A stretch of DNA of 64,000 bases from Acinetobacter chengduensis (lineage in GTDB: Bacteria > Pseudomonadota > Gammaproteobacteria > Pseudomonadales > Moraxellaceae), in assembly GCF_003664645.1 (NCBI RefSeq), contig NZ_RCHC01000006.1, positions 152,314 through 216,313 of the forward strand, in the 5' to 3' direction. The notes beneath the pieces are model-generated. The model saw only the letters and a program-made list of their open reading frames with translations, had not been told where the DNA came from and ran no database searches. Shown here one piece after another: positions 56,757 to 64,000 of the stretch. Each line of letters begins with the position of its first letter. Within the stretch, counting starts at the first letter, position 1. Position numbers and translations under genes: made by a program.

Positions 56757-56774
56757 TGTAAGCATTTTCCTACA
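56757..56774. promoter_or_regulatory. GacA/UvrY box of Rsm-like RNA B
   Basis: TGTAAG-CATTTT-CCTACA: one mismatch in the right half-site. Centre 53.5 bp upstream of the first base of -10 TATAGT (56819-56824). Confidence 0.75.
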
Positions 56775-56830
56775 TCATCTGCGGAAATTAACCTCTATAA
56801 GCATTTAAAATTTCGAACTATAGTAAGTTC

Positions 56831-56960
56831 ATAGCCAGACAGGATGTCTGATAAGAAAAATAAAAAATGAAACAACGGCAGGATGCTGAATGGTATGAAA
56901 GGACACATGCCTTTGCAATGAATCACAAAAAAGCCCCGACAGGATGTTGGGGCTTTTTTT
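56831..56960 (+). ncRNA. Rsm/Csr-type regulatory RNA B (CsrA sponge)
   Basis: Predicted about 130 nt. Four GGA motifs, all in loops: CAGAC-AGGAT-GTCTG at 56836-56850; CGGC-AGGAT-GCTG at 56876-56888; GGTATG-AAAGGACA-CATGCC at 56892-56911; and the terminator AAGCCCCGAC-AGGAT-GTTGGGGCTT at 56931-56955 with T-run. The -10 is TATAGT at 56819-56824, followed by TAAGTTCATA-like sequence shared with unit C. This is the cleanest member: every GGA is presented by a stem. Confidence 0.82.
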
Positions 56961-57055
56961 ATTGCGTCTAGCATTGCATTAATTTTTTATAACTCCCCTA
57001 CTGATTATTCTCAATTATTTGTATTTAAATATGTTTTTTTAATTAGTGTTGAATT

Positions 57056-57073
57056 TGTACGTTATGACTTACA
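57056..57073. promoter_or_regulatory. GacA/UvrY box of Rsm-like RNA C
   Basis: TGTACG-TTATGA-CTTACA: one mismatch in the left half-site, the same variant as unit D. Centre 53.5 bp upstream of the first base of -10 TATATT (57118-57123). Confidence 0.75.
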
Positions 57074-57129
57074 AGAGATGCAGAATTTAGCGTCTTCTTT
57101 ACACAGAGAAACACAATTATATTAAGTTC

Positions 57130-57301
57130 ATACCAAACAGGAAGTTTGGAACACAATAAAAACAATACAGCAGGACTGCTGAACATAAAAAATATGCTTA
57201 AGCGCATAACATAAAAGAAAAAACAGACACAGCAATAAAAATGAGGCGATAGCCTGAGTAATAGATTAGAAAAGCCTCAACAGCAATGTTGAGGCTTTTT
57301 T
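57130..57301 (+). ncRNA. Rsm/Csr-type regulatory RNA C (divergent member)
   Basis: Predicted about 172 nt, the longest of the four. Only two GGA hairpins: CCAAAC-AGGAA-GTTTGG at 57133-57149 and CAGC-AGGACT-GCTG at 57168-57181. They are followed by hairpins without GGA (TATGC/GCATA near 57193-57208, AGGC/GCCT near 57244-57255). The terminator AAGCCTCAAC-AGCAAT-GTTGAGGCTT (57272-57297) has AGCAAT in the loop where the others have AGGAN. Probably a weaker CsrA binder or an RNA with an added role. Confidence 0.75.
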
Positions 57302-57516
57302 CATTTCCAGACATTCTAAAGCTGAAGTAGCATCATGGCCAAACTTGCATTTGGTCGTAAATACAAAATAGCTTTATAAAATTTAAAGCGTTTTTATCAA
57401 ACTCTACCTATAATTTGAATATTCTTTACGCAGTTTGCATTAAGGTTTGCTCGCGTATAAGAACTGTCTAAGGAACAGGCAGCAACTATAAAAAAAATGA
57501 AATGAGAGAATAATCT

Positions 57517-58557
57517 ATGCAGCCTCAGCAACAATTTTTAAACGAATACACCAAAGTATTTTCAGCGCCCCCTGAAAACAATTCGAGTACGGCATTGGCA
57601 CAATATATTGGCTCGCACCGTAACGAACTGATGCAACAGTTGCATGATTACGGCATTTTAGTTTTTCGAGGTTACCAAATAGAGCAACCTGAACAGTTCC
57701 AAATGCTGGTAGAGCAATATTTCCAACTCCAGCCGTGGAATGCATTTAACCCCAACATGCCAGGCTGGGCTGCATCATGGATGCGTAAATACAGTGAAAG
57801 TATTCTTGGCGCGGGTGATTACCGACGCTATATCGACCGTAATACAGTACAACTTGGCCCCGTCGAAAACTCAGTACAAGGTCCACATGTTGAAGGAGGT
57901 GTTCGTTCTGAGCGTTCCCGTTATATCGCACTTTTCTGCCAAGAACCATCAACCTATTTGGCCGAAACAGGGTTTAATAACTTAGAACTCATTTGGAATA
58001 AACTCCCCAAAACCTTACAAGAAAAATACTTAGGTGCTTGGAATCATTTTTCTTATGTCTCCGCGCGTAAGCTCAGTATATTTGATCGACTATTATTACA
58101 AAAAAGCCCTTTTAGCATTGAAATGCGCCAAGACAAAAAAGCCAAACTGACCTTGCAACGCTCGCCCCTAGTCATTCACCATCCAGACACTAAAAAACTG
58201 GCCCTACAACCTTGGGCATTTGCCAACAACACCAATCCGTTTGCACATCAAGCCGCGCAAACGTGTTTTTCTAATCGTGGTGACATTGAAATTGATTCCA
58301 CAGCAGATGGCATGCAACTGACATGGGAAATTTACAATCAGCAAGGCGAAAAAATTGAATGGACAGATGAAGAAAAACAACAATTCTTCAATGCCATGTA
58401 TAAAGATGCATTGTTATTGCAGTGGCATAAAGGCGATGTTGCCTTAGTTGATAATGTCAAAATTGCACATTGGCGCATGAATGGCGAGCAAGGCAACCGT
58501 AAGCTGATCCAAATTCAAGCCAATGTATTTAATGCAGACGATCATTATGCAGCTTAA
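57517..58557 (+). CDS. TauD/TfdA-like Fe(II)/2-oxoglutarate dioxygenase
   Basis: A 346-residue clavaminate-synthase-fold protein. It has YGILVFRGYQIE near residues 45-56, the iron ligands H124-x-E126 (GPHVEGGV, with Glu in place of the common Asp) and a distal His near 318 with a following Arg near 328 that would bind 2-oxoglutarate. Such enzymes oxidise small molecules, including amino acids in natural-product pathways and taurine-like sulfonates; the substrate is not evident. The ATG at 57517 is preceded by GAGAG. The gene lies between Rsm-like RNAs C and D. Confidence 0.8.
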   Translation: MQPQQQFLNEYTKVFSAPPENNSSTALAQYIGSHRNELMQQLHDYGILVFRGYQIEQPEQFQMLVEQYFQLQPWNAFNPNMPGWAASWMRKYSESILGAGDYRRYIDRNTVQLGPVENSVQGPHVEGGVRSERSRYIALFCQEPSTYLAETGFNNLELIWNKLPKTLQEKYLGAWNHFSYVSARKLSIFDRLLLQKSPFSIEMRQDKKAKLTLQRSPLVIHHPDTKKLALQPWAFANNTNPFAHQAAQTCFSNRGDIEIDSTADGMQLTWEIYNQQGEKIEWTDEEKQQFFNAMYKDALLLQWHKGDVALVDNVKIAHWRMNGEQGNRKLIQIQANVFNADDHYAA

Positions 58558-58596
58558 GCCATCTGTGATTGATTTTGGCCATTATTAAGATGCGCG

Positions 58597-58614
58597 TGTA
58601 CGCTACAGCTTACA
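58597..58614. promoter_or_regulatory. GacA/UvrY box of Rsm-like RNA D
   Basis: TGTACG-CTACAG-CTTACA: one mismatch in the left half-site. Centre 53.5 bp upstream of the first base of -10 TAATCT (58659-58664). It starts 40 bases after the dioxygenase stop codon. Confidence 0.75.
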
Positions 58615-58670
58615 TGGTTTGCAGAATTTTGCCTCTAGGCAATCCTGCTGATTCAGCATAATCTGTATTT

Positions 58671-58802
58671 ATCAGGAAACAGGACGTTTCCAAACTTAAT
58701 AACAAAAAGAACAAGTTTGTACATCAGGATGTGAGATACGACAGGAGTCATATCTAAAGTTACGAAATATCGAAAAGCCCTATCAGGAAGATGGGGCTTT
58801 TT
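58671..58802 (+). ncRNA. Rsm/Csr-type regulatory RNA D (CsrA sponge)
   Basis: Predicted about 132 nt with five GGA motifs. GGAAAC-AGGAC-GTTTCC forms hairpin 1 (58675-58691); its left arm contains another AGGA. A weak hairpin presents TCAGGA (58721-58732). AGATA-C-GAC-AGGA-GTC-A-TATCT (58734-58755) has the same C/A-mismatch design as a hairpin in RNA A. The terminator is AAGCCCTATC-AGGAA-GATGGGGCTT (58775-58799). A separate long stem CAAACTT/AAGTTTG (58691-58718) has no GGA. Confidence 0.8.
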
Positions 58803-59068
58803 CGTATCTATTGCCTGTGTTTTACCTACCTAAGTTCATATTGAGCATGCATAAAATTGTTTTGCATCTCAGGCTCTATTTTGATGCTTTCAATTGAATG
58901 AACAAGATGAAATACCGAGCCAATTCATCTTATTAAAAAACGACTCTCAACATTTACAATCACGCAGTGCTGGAAAATATTGCTTACAGTCTTTTCATAA
59001 TCACGACATACAGCCTGAAATGCACTTGTTATGGTGAATCAAATGCGTACACCTTTAGGATGAAACAG

Positions 59069-59614
59069 ATGACCAAGAAAGTGTTATTTATCACCTCAAA
59101 TGCAGGCGTAGAACAAGATGAACTGATCAAGCCCTTAGCGTTTTTAAGATCTAAAGGCATTGAAAGTATTCACGTAGCCCCTGAGCAACAACCTGTTGAA
59201 ACGGTCAAATTAGATAAAGAACCTGCTCAAAGCTATGATCCTGATGCCCTACTCAGCAAAGTAAATGCTGATGACTATGATCTGTTACTGATTCCGGGGG
59301 GTACAGTCAATGCCGATACACTCAGAATAAATGAAGATGCTCAGCGTTTGATACAGCAGTTCGCAGATGCACAGAAGCCAATCGCTGCCATTTGCCATGC
59401 ACCGTGGGTGCTGATTAATGCTAAACGCATTCAGGATAAGAATCTGACATCGTATAAAAGCATTCGTTTGGATTTAGAAAATGCTGGTGGGAAATGGACG
59501 GATGAAGAGGTACACCGCTGTAATACCGGGGGTTGGCCACTGATTACTTCGCGCAGCCCAGATGATATTCCTGCATTTAATCAAGCAGTTTTGAGCGAGC
59601 TCGAAGCGCTTTAG
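59069..59614 (+). CDS. DJ-1/PfpI family protein (type 1 glutamine amidotransferase-like)
   Basis: A 181-residue DJ-1/PfpI fold. The nucleophile elbow AAICHAPW holds Cys109-His110, and DLLLIPGGTVNADTLR is the preceding signature. Relatives include YhbO/PfpI deglycases, proteases and stress chaperones; which activity applies here is undecided. The ATG at 59069 is chosen because AGGA lies 8 bases upstream. The frame is open for 34 more codons but those look non-coding. A terminator follows. Confidence 0.88.
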   Translation: MTKKVLFITSNAGVEQDELIKPLAFLRSKGIESIHVAPEQQPVETVKLDKEPAQSYDPDALLSKVNADDYDLLLIPGGTVNADTLRINEDAQRLIQQFADAQKPIAAICHAPWVLINAKRIQDKNLTSYKSIRLDLENAGGKWTDEEVHRCNTGGWPLITSRSPDDIPAFNQAVLSELEAL

Positions 59615-59646
59615 TAAATTGGAATTGAATGCTTTTTCAGAAAGAT

Positions 59647-59671
59647 AAAAACCCCAAATGATGGGGTTTTT
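59647..59671. terminator. Terminator between the DJ-1 gene and the ankyrin gene
   Basis: AAAAACCCCA pairs with TGGGGTTTTT; symmetric between converging genes. Confidence 0.85.
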
Positions 59672-59702
59672 ATGATTTTGTTATGCACTTAATCCATTGT
59701 GA

Positions 59703-60014
59703 TTAGAGGCTTTTAAGATAAATAATGACATCCTCATTGCCTGCCATTTCTGCCAGCTCTAAGGCAGTGTATTGTGTTTTGTGCTGTACATCCGCACCTT
59801 TTTCTACCAGTAGTTTAACCACATCTAAATAGCCATTTTCTGCTGCCGCATGCAGTGCGCTATAACCTTCTTCATCGGTTTGGTTAACGTCTACGCCGTT
59901 GGCTAGACTTTTTTCGACTTCTGCGACTTCACCTAAAGATGCCCAATAGACCAGTTCAGGCAGGTGCAGTTCGTCATCATCTTCAGGGATTGGGGAAAAT
60001 GAGTTGAGTTTCAT
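59703..60014 (-). CDS. Small ankyrin-repeat protein
   Basis: A 103-residue soluble protein. An acidic N-terminus (EDDDELHLPELVYWASLG) leads into about two and a half ankyrin repeats (residues 28-100): VDVNQTDEEGYSALHAAAENGYLDVVKLLVEKGADVQHK, then TALELAEMAGNEDVIIYL. The ATG at 60014 has AAGGAA 6-11 bases upstream; a Met seven codons further out overlaps the preceding gene. It starts 10 bases after that gene's stop, so the two are a pair. The binding partner is unknown. Confidence 0.8.
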   Translation of the reverse strand: MKLNSFSPIPEDDDELHLPELVYWASLGEVAEVEKSLANGVDVNQTDEEGYSALHAAAENGYLDVVKLLVEKGADVQHKTQYTALELAEMAGNEDVIIYLKSL

Positions 60015-60024
60015 TAAAATTTCC

Positions 60025-60663
60025 TTAAACGTCATTAATTAAAAAATCAGTTTCTGCATATCCTGCTATTATCTCGACACTAATATTATCTAAAGATGTT
60101 TTCACTACCCAAACACCAAGAAAATCTCCAGCTCTAATAGTCGTGAAATAAAGCGCTAATAAACTTTCAATCTCTTCAATTTTTCTAGGTAATGTTTTAA
60201 CAAAATCATTGAGATTTTTTTCATTTCCCCAAGGATTGTCAGCATGTAGATATTTACCCAATTTATCATACAGATTTATATAATTCTTTAACGTTAAAAA
60301 ATCTCCCTCTTTCCTTTCAAAATGAAAAGTACCATCACATTTAATGATAGGATCTAACAAAGGTATTGGATAAAAATCTCTATTTACTGATTCTAGGTTT
60401 TTAATAATTTTCGCTGCATTGAAATCTTTACGATAATCATTATTACATTGTGACTTTCTTCTAAAATTCTCATATTGAAGTCTATTAGGGGCTATTGAAG
60501 CATATGCTATCAATTCCATAGCTTTTCTAAGCTGTAGAATTGCAGACTCTAAATAAAAGATATTGCTTGAGGTATGAAAGACTTTTAAGAAGTCTTTTAC
60601 TGCTCTGATACGCTCCAAACACAATGTCATATTTTTTTGATAAATCTTATTTAATTCATCCAT
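60025..60663 (-). CDS. Hypothetical protein, AT-rich, paired with the ankyrin gene
   Basis: A 212-residue, mainly helical, probably cytoplasmic protein with no membrane segment. LRKAMELIAYASIAPNRLQYENFRR (near residue 46) and LGKYLHADNPWG (near 134) resemble the look of HEPN-like helical bundles, but the similarity is too weak for a call. Codon use is clearly more AT-rich than the flanking genes (many ATA, AAA, TTT), suggesting recent transfer. The downstream ankyrin gene starts 10 bases after the stop. Confidence 0.55.
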   Translation of the reverse strand: MDELNKIYQKNMTLCLERIRAVKDFLKVFHTSSNIFYLESAILQLRKAMELIAYASIAPNRLQYENFRRKSQCNNDYRKDFNAAKIIKNLESVNRDFYPIPLLDPIIKCDGTFHFERKEGDFLTLKNYINLYDKLGKYLHADNPWGNEKNLNDFVKTLPRKIEEIESLLALYFTTIRAGDFLGVWVVKTSLDNISVEIIAGYAETDFLINDV

Positions 60664-60711
60664 AAGGTTATTTTGATTGTAAAAAATAAAGATACATAAA
60701 TAATTAGTTAG

Positions 60712-60741
60712 AAAAAAGCCCCCTTTCGGAGGCTTTTATTT
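60712..60741 (-). terminator. Terminator of the first AAHS-type transporter gene
   Basis: AAAAGCC and GGCTTTT arms around a C/G-rich core with T-run, 15 bases beyond the stop on the minus strand. Confidence 0.7.
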
Positions 60742-60755
60742 TTAAGAATTACAAC

Positions 60756-62096
60756 TTAAGCTTTCGCAGGCTGTGCCACTTCAACTTTATCTGAATCCGT
60801 GTCATGCATAATCAATGCAACCGCAATTGCTGTAATTAATACAGGCAAACCCACTGCAATAAAGTTAAAGTGCGCTGGCAAGTTCATCCCGAGCAAACCA
60901 CCAATCAAGATTGGCCCAATAATCGCACCCATACGGCCAATTGCAGACGACCAGCCAATCCCTGTCGAACGTACCGCAAGAGGGTAGTACTGAGCAACAT
61001 AGCTATATAACAGCATTTGCGAACCAATAGATGCTGCACCAGCCAAGAACACCAAAATGTAAAGCAAGAACTGATTCGACTGGAAGCCCATTAAGCTCAT
61101 CACAATCGCGCCCATAAGCCCTAAAAACATTAATACAGGTTTCAAATGGAAACGATCCGCCAAGATACCGCCACCCACAATACCTACCACAGCGCCTACA
61201 TTCATCACCATCATAAACATGAGGCTGTTATCCATAGAATAACCCGCAGCCATCATTAACTTTGGCAACCAGCTACTTAGTGCATACATCGTGAGTAAGC
61301 AAGTGAAAAATGCGATCCAGAACAAAATGGTATTTGTGGCACGGCCACGACGGAACAAACTCATTACGCTAGCAGATTCAGGCGTATCGACATGATTTAA
61401 CTCAAAAGTCGTTGTTTCTTGGACCTGAACTGCTGGCGCCAATTGGCGAACGATTTTTCGTGCTTCAGCTTGCTGGTTTTTTTGCACAATAAACGTTAAA
61501 GACTCAGGTAAAAATTTCCAAATTACTGGGAGTAAAAACAGTGGAATACCCGCAATAAAGAACATGATTTCCCAGCCAAAGCTTGGCGTAAACCACGCAC
61601 CCAATAAAGCAGCCATCACACCACCGACTGCATAACCACTAAACATTCCTGTCACTAGGGTACTACGCATCTTCTGTGGCGCATATTCAGAGGTTAAAGC
61701 CACAAGGTTAGGCATTACACCACCAATCCCTAAACCTGCTAAGAAACGCAAAATAGCGAATTCAGTCGGGTTTGATGCGAAGCCACCTGCAAAGGTTAAA
61801 CCACTGAATAGTACAATACAGATCATGATGACTTTTTTACGGCCAATTTTATCAGCCAAGGAACCAAATAACATGGCACCAAACATCATTCCTGCAAGTG
61901 CTGTACTGGCAAGCATACCCGCCTGCATTGCACTTAAGCCCCACTCTTCCATAAGCAAGGGTAAAACAACACCATTAATCGCTAGATCATAGCCATCAAA
62001 TAAGATAATAAGCAAACACCAAGCTAAAACTTTAAAATGGAATTTGGAAAATTTTGCGTGATCAATAATATCATTCACATTCACTGCTTTTGACAT
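60756..62096 (-). CDS. Aromatic acid/H+ symporter, AAHS family (copy 1)
   Basis: A 446-residue, 12-segment MFS protein. Strings LIILFDGYDLAINGVVLPLL, GMMFGAMLFGSLADKIGRKKVIMI, FLAGLGIGGVMPNLVALTSEYAP and the central loop motif match BenK/PcaK/VanK-type symporters (benzoate, 4-hydroxybenzoate, vanillate or muconate). The Asp in FDGYD is the proton-coupling residue known from PcaK. A perfect AGGAGG lies 7 bases before the ATG. The substrate is not fixed, as no ring-cleavage gene is adjacent in the window. Confidence 0.88.
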   Translation of the reverse strand: MSKAVNVNDIIDHAKFSKFHFKVLAWCLLIILFDGYDLAINGVVLPLLMEEWGLSAMQAGMLASTALAGMMFGAMLFGSLADKIGRKKVIMICIVLFSGLTFAGGFASNPTEFAILRFLAGLGIGGVMPNLVALTSEYAPQKMRSTLVTGMFSGYAVGGVMAALLGAWFTPSFGWEIMFFIAGIPLFLLPVIWKFLPESLTFIVQKNQQAEARKIVRQLAPAVQVQETTTFELNHVDTPESASVMSLFRRGRATNTILFWIAFFTCLLTMYALSSWLPKLMMAAGYSMDNSLMFMMVMNVGAVVGIVGGGILADRFHLKPVLMFLGLMGAIVMSLMGFQSNQFLLYILVFLAGAASIGSQMLLYSYVAQYYPLAVRSTGIGWSSAIGRMGAIIGPILIGGLLGMNLPAHFNFIAVGLPVLITAIAVALIMHDTDSDKVEVAQPAKA

Positions 62097-62283
62097 TACT
62101 CACCTCCTGTAAATCTTTATTTGCATTGCACTTTAACTAGCGCCCTTCAGTTTAAAATTTTGTTTTTTAGAACAAAGCTGAAGCCATTTACTAAAGTAGT
62201 TTTGCCTAATATTCACATAATTTATACCACCATAAAAATTCAACATTAGTCTAAGTTTTAGTAATTTATGCCAATTTATGTAC

Positions 62284-62313
62284 AAAAAAACCCCATTTAA
62301 ATGAGGTTTTTTT
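62284..62313 (-). terminator. Terminator of the second AAHS-type transporter gene
   Basis: AACCCCAT pairs with ATGAGGTT (one mismatch) with A- and T-runs, about 40 bases beyond the stop at 62353 on the minus strand, so each transporter gene has its own transcript end. Confidence 0.7.
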
Positions 62314-62352
62314 AATCTACAACAATTTAATTCCAAATATGATTATTCGCAC

Positions 62353-63717
62353 TTATGCACGAATGCTTTTTAAACCATCCTTTGCAGAATCTTGTACATT
62401 TGTCACAGACTGTTTGTCCGTGCGTACAATCAGCGCAACCGCAATCGCAACGATCACCACTGGAAAACCTACCGCCATAAAGTTAATTTGATGTGGTAAT
62501 TCCATGCCCAAAAGCATACCAATTAAAATTGGACCCACAATTGCGCCTGTCCGGCCCACAGCAGAGGCCCAGCCAATACCTGTCGAGCGTACTGTCACTG
62601 GATAGAACTGTGCTACATAGCTATACAGCAAGATTTGCGAACCAATGGCAGATGCGCCAGCAACCGCTACCAAGAAGTAAATAACGGGCTGTGGTGAATT
62701 AAATCCTAATAAAGATAATGCAACAGCGCCAGCCAAACATAAGCTAATAATCACTGGTTTTAAATGAAACTTATCAGCCAAAATACCGCCACCCACCGTA
62801 CCAATAACTGCGCCAATATTCATTGCTAGCAAGAACATTAAGCTACTGCTCATTGAATAGCCTGCTGCCATCATCAGCTTTGGTAACCAACTGCCTAAAG
62901 CATACAATGTTAATAAGCACATAAAAAAAGCTAACCAAAACAACAAAGTATTGATTGATCGCCCTTGTTTAAATAAGCTACTGACAAATGCAGGCTCTGA
63001 CACTTTAGCCTCGCTCAGCACGAGTTTCGCCTGTTTTGGTAGCTCAATCTCCGCATCTAAATGCTGTAAAATTTGGCATGCTTGCTCATCTTTTTGTGCT
63101 TTAACCAAAAAAGTTAATGATTCAGGCAAGAACTTCCAAACAAAAGGTAAAAACAACAGCGGTATACCCGCAATGAAAAACATAATTTGCCAGCCATAGC
63201 TTGGCGTGAACCATGCACCCAATAAAGCAGCCATCACACCACCAACCGCATAGCCACTAAACATGGTCGTCACTAAGGTTGCGCGTAAACGTTGCGGTGC
63301 ATATTCCGAAGTTAAAGCCACTAGATTAGGCAATACACCACCAATACCTAAACCCGCTAAGAAACGAAGTACACCAAATTCAGTTGGGTTTGATGCAAAA
63401 CCGCCAGCAAAAGTAAAACTACTAAATAGCACCACACAAATCATAATGACTTTTTTACGGCCTATTTTGTCTGCCAATGTGCCAAATAACATGGCACCAA
63501 ACATCATGCCCGCTAAAGCGGTACTGGCCAACATACCTGCCTGAACAGCGGTTAATGACCATTGTTGCATCAGTAAAGGAAGTGCCACACCATTAATGGC
63601 CAAGTCATAGCCATCAAATAAAATAATCAACAGACACCAAAACACCACCTTAAAATGAAAAGGTGTAAATTTAGCCTGATCAATCACTTGATTTACATTT
63701 ATTGCATTCTTTTCCAT
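62353..63717 (-). CDS. Aromatic acid/H+ symporter, AAHS family (copy 2)
   Basis: A 454-residue, 12-segment MFS protein, a close paralogue of copy 1. Long identical runs include GYDLAINGV, GRKKVIMIC, GGFASNPTEF, SGYAVGGVMAALLGAWFTPS and LLYSYVAQ. The region after segment 6 (KAQKDEQACQILQHLDAEIELPKQ) is the most different part. AGGAGG precedes its ATG, as in copy 1. It differs in the C-terminal tail (TDKQSVTNVQDSAKDGLKS). The pair arose by tandem duplication. Confidence 0.88.
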   Translation of the reverse strand: MEKNAINVNQVIDQAKFTPFHFKVVFWCLLIILFDGYDLAINGVALPLLMQQWSLTAVQAGMLASTALAGMMFGAMLFGTLADKIGRKKVIMICVVLFSSFTFAGGFASNPTEFGVLRFLAGLGIGGVLPNLVALTSEYAPQRLRATLVTTMFSGYAVGGVMAALLGAWFTPSYGWQIMFFIAGIPLLFLPFVWKFLPESLTFLVKAQKDEQACQILQHLDAEIELPKQAKLVLSEAKVSEPAFVSSLFKQGRSINTLLFWLAFFMCLLTLYALGSWLPKLMMAAGYSMSSSLMFLLAMNIGAVIGTVGGGILADKFHLKPVIISLCLAGAVALSLLGFNSPQPVIYFLVAVAGASAIGSQILLYSYVAQFYPVTVRSTGIGWASAVGRTGAIVGPILIGMLLGMELPHQINFMAVGFPVVIVAIAVALIVRTDKQSVTNVQDSAKDGLKSIRA

Positions 63718-64000
63718 GCCTCACCTCCTGTGAGATTGCATATCATTGTTGTAGTGATCCAATCGGGAAGCTTTTATTATTTGACTGATTTAGCCCAACC
63801 CAATACAAGAGCATTATTTGATCACAGTGATATTTTGTGAGACACGCGACAAAAGTCTAAAAAACAAACAAATTCCTGTACTTATAGGTACAGTTATTTA
63901 GGCTTAGAATGGAAAGTTTGAGCAATTTTGATCTTATATTTTTTAATTATTTATGTTAAATACGCTGATTTTTTAATCTACTTTAATTTTTTATCGCACC
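63718..64000. other. Upstream region of the transporter pair, window end
   Basis: AT-rich, with no protein-like frame. It must hold the promoter of copy 2 on the minus strand. Nothing else is identifiable. Confidence 0.4.

Noticed and set aside
56130..58800. Repeated CAGGAT/ACAGGA strings could suggest a CRISPR or other short tandem-repeat array.
   Set aside because: They are only 5-6 bases long, unevenly spaced and always inside inverted repeats. The pattern is GGA-loop hairpins, not direct repeats with spacers.
58820..58966. A fifth Rsm-like unit, because TAAGTTCATA (as in units B and C) recurs near 58831-58840.
   Set aside because: No GacA box lies at the required distance upstream, no GGA hairpins follow and there is no terminator.

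Overview
The window is an AT-rich gammaproteobacterial chromosome segment, best explained as Acinetobacter (Moraxellaceae). ArgS, the TTG-started Psd, MurJ, the SPOR protein after argS, several small lipoproteins and the paired AAHS-type aromatic acid transporters look like Acinetobacter proteins as I remember them. The species cannot be fixed by eye. Gene density is high. I see no rRNA, tRNA, insertion sequence, integrase, prophage or CRISPR array.

Layout. 1-6.6 kb: the 5' end of gshA, small envelope genes (DUF924, two lipoproteins, DUF445), argS and an FtsN-like SPOR protein. 6.7-17.6 kb: psd with a rhodanese, pncB, a periplasmic catalase with its ankyrin partner (katB-ankB), dtd, an SCP2 protein, serB divergent from a YtjB-like membrane protein, and pncA. 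18-24 kb: an MhpT-type transporter, dapA-bamC-purC, a probable orphan small RNA, and rarA with a polyglutamine tail. 24-38 kb: a GGDEF-EAL protein, murJ, ampD/nadC, a Tat-exported phospholipase C with a tiny lipoprotein gene in front, rph, a FabR-like regulator, dsbA and ubiG-mupP-yciK. 38-46 kb: small genes, two RcnB-family proteins, argA and the ssuADCB sulfonate operon. 46-56 kb: a RutR-like regulator, a nucleosidase, a Rieske oxygenase, a TDT-family exporter and ribF-ileS-lspA-fkpB.

The most striking part is 56.05-58.80 kb. Four short non-coding units are scattered between an FMN reductase gene, a tautomerase gene and a TauD-like dioxygenase gene. Each has an upstream palindrome matching the GacA/UvrY box (TGTAAG-N6-CTTACA or one mismatch). 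In all four the first base of the -10 hexamer lies exactly 53.5 bp downstream of the palindrome centre. Each predicted RNA begins with a hairpin showing AGGAN in its loop, carries more GGA hairpins, and ends at a Rho-independent terminator whose own loop is AGGAN in three of four. This is the architecture of RsmX/Y/Z and CsrB/C RNAs, which titrate CsrA/RsmA. The locus is therefore read as a four-copy Gac-controlled CsrA-sponge array.

59-64 kb: a DJ-1/PfpI protein, an AT-rich pair (unknown protein plus ankyrin protein), and two tandem paralogous AAHS-family transporters. Metabolic themes are NAD synthesis and salvage (pncB, pncA, nadC), peptidoglycan recycling and export (ampD, mupP, murJ), and sulfur from organosulfonates (ssu operon, possibly a sulfite exporter).
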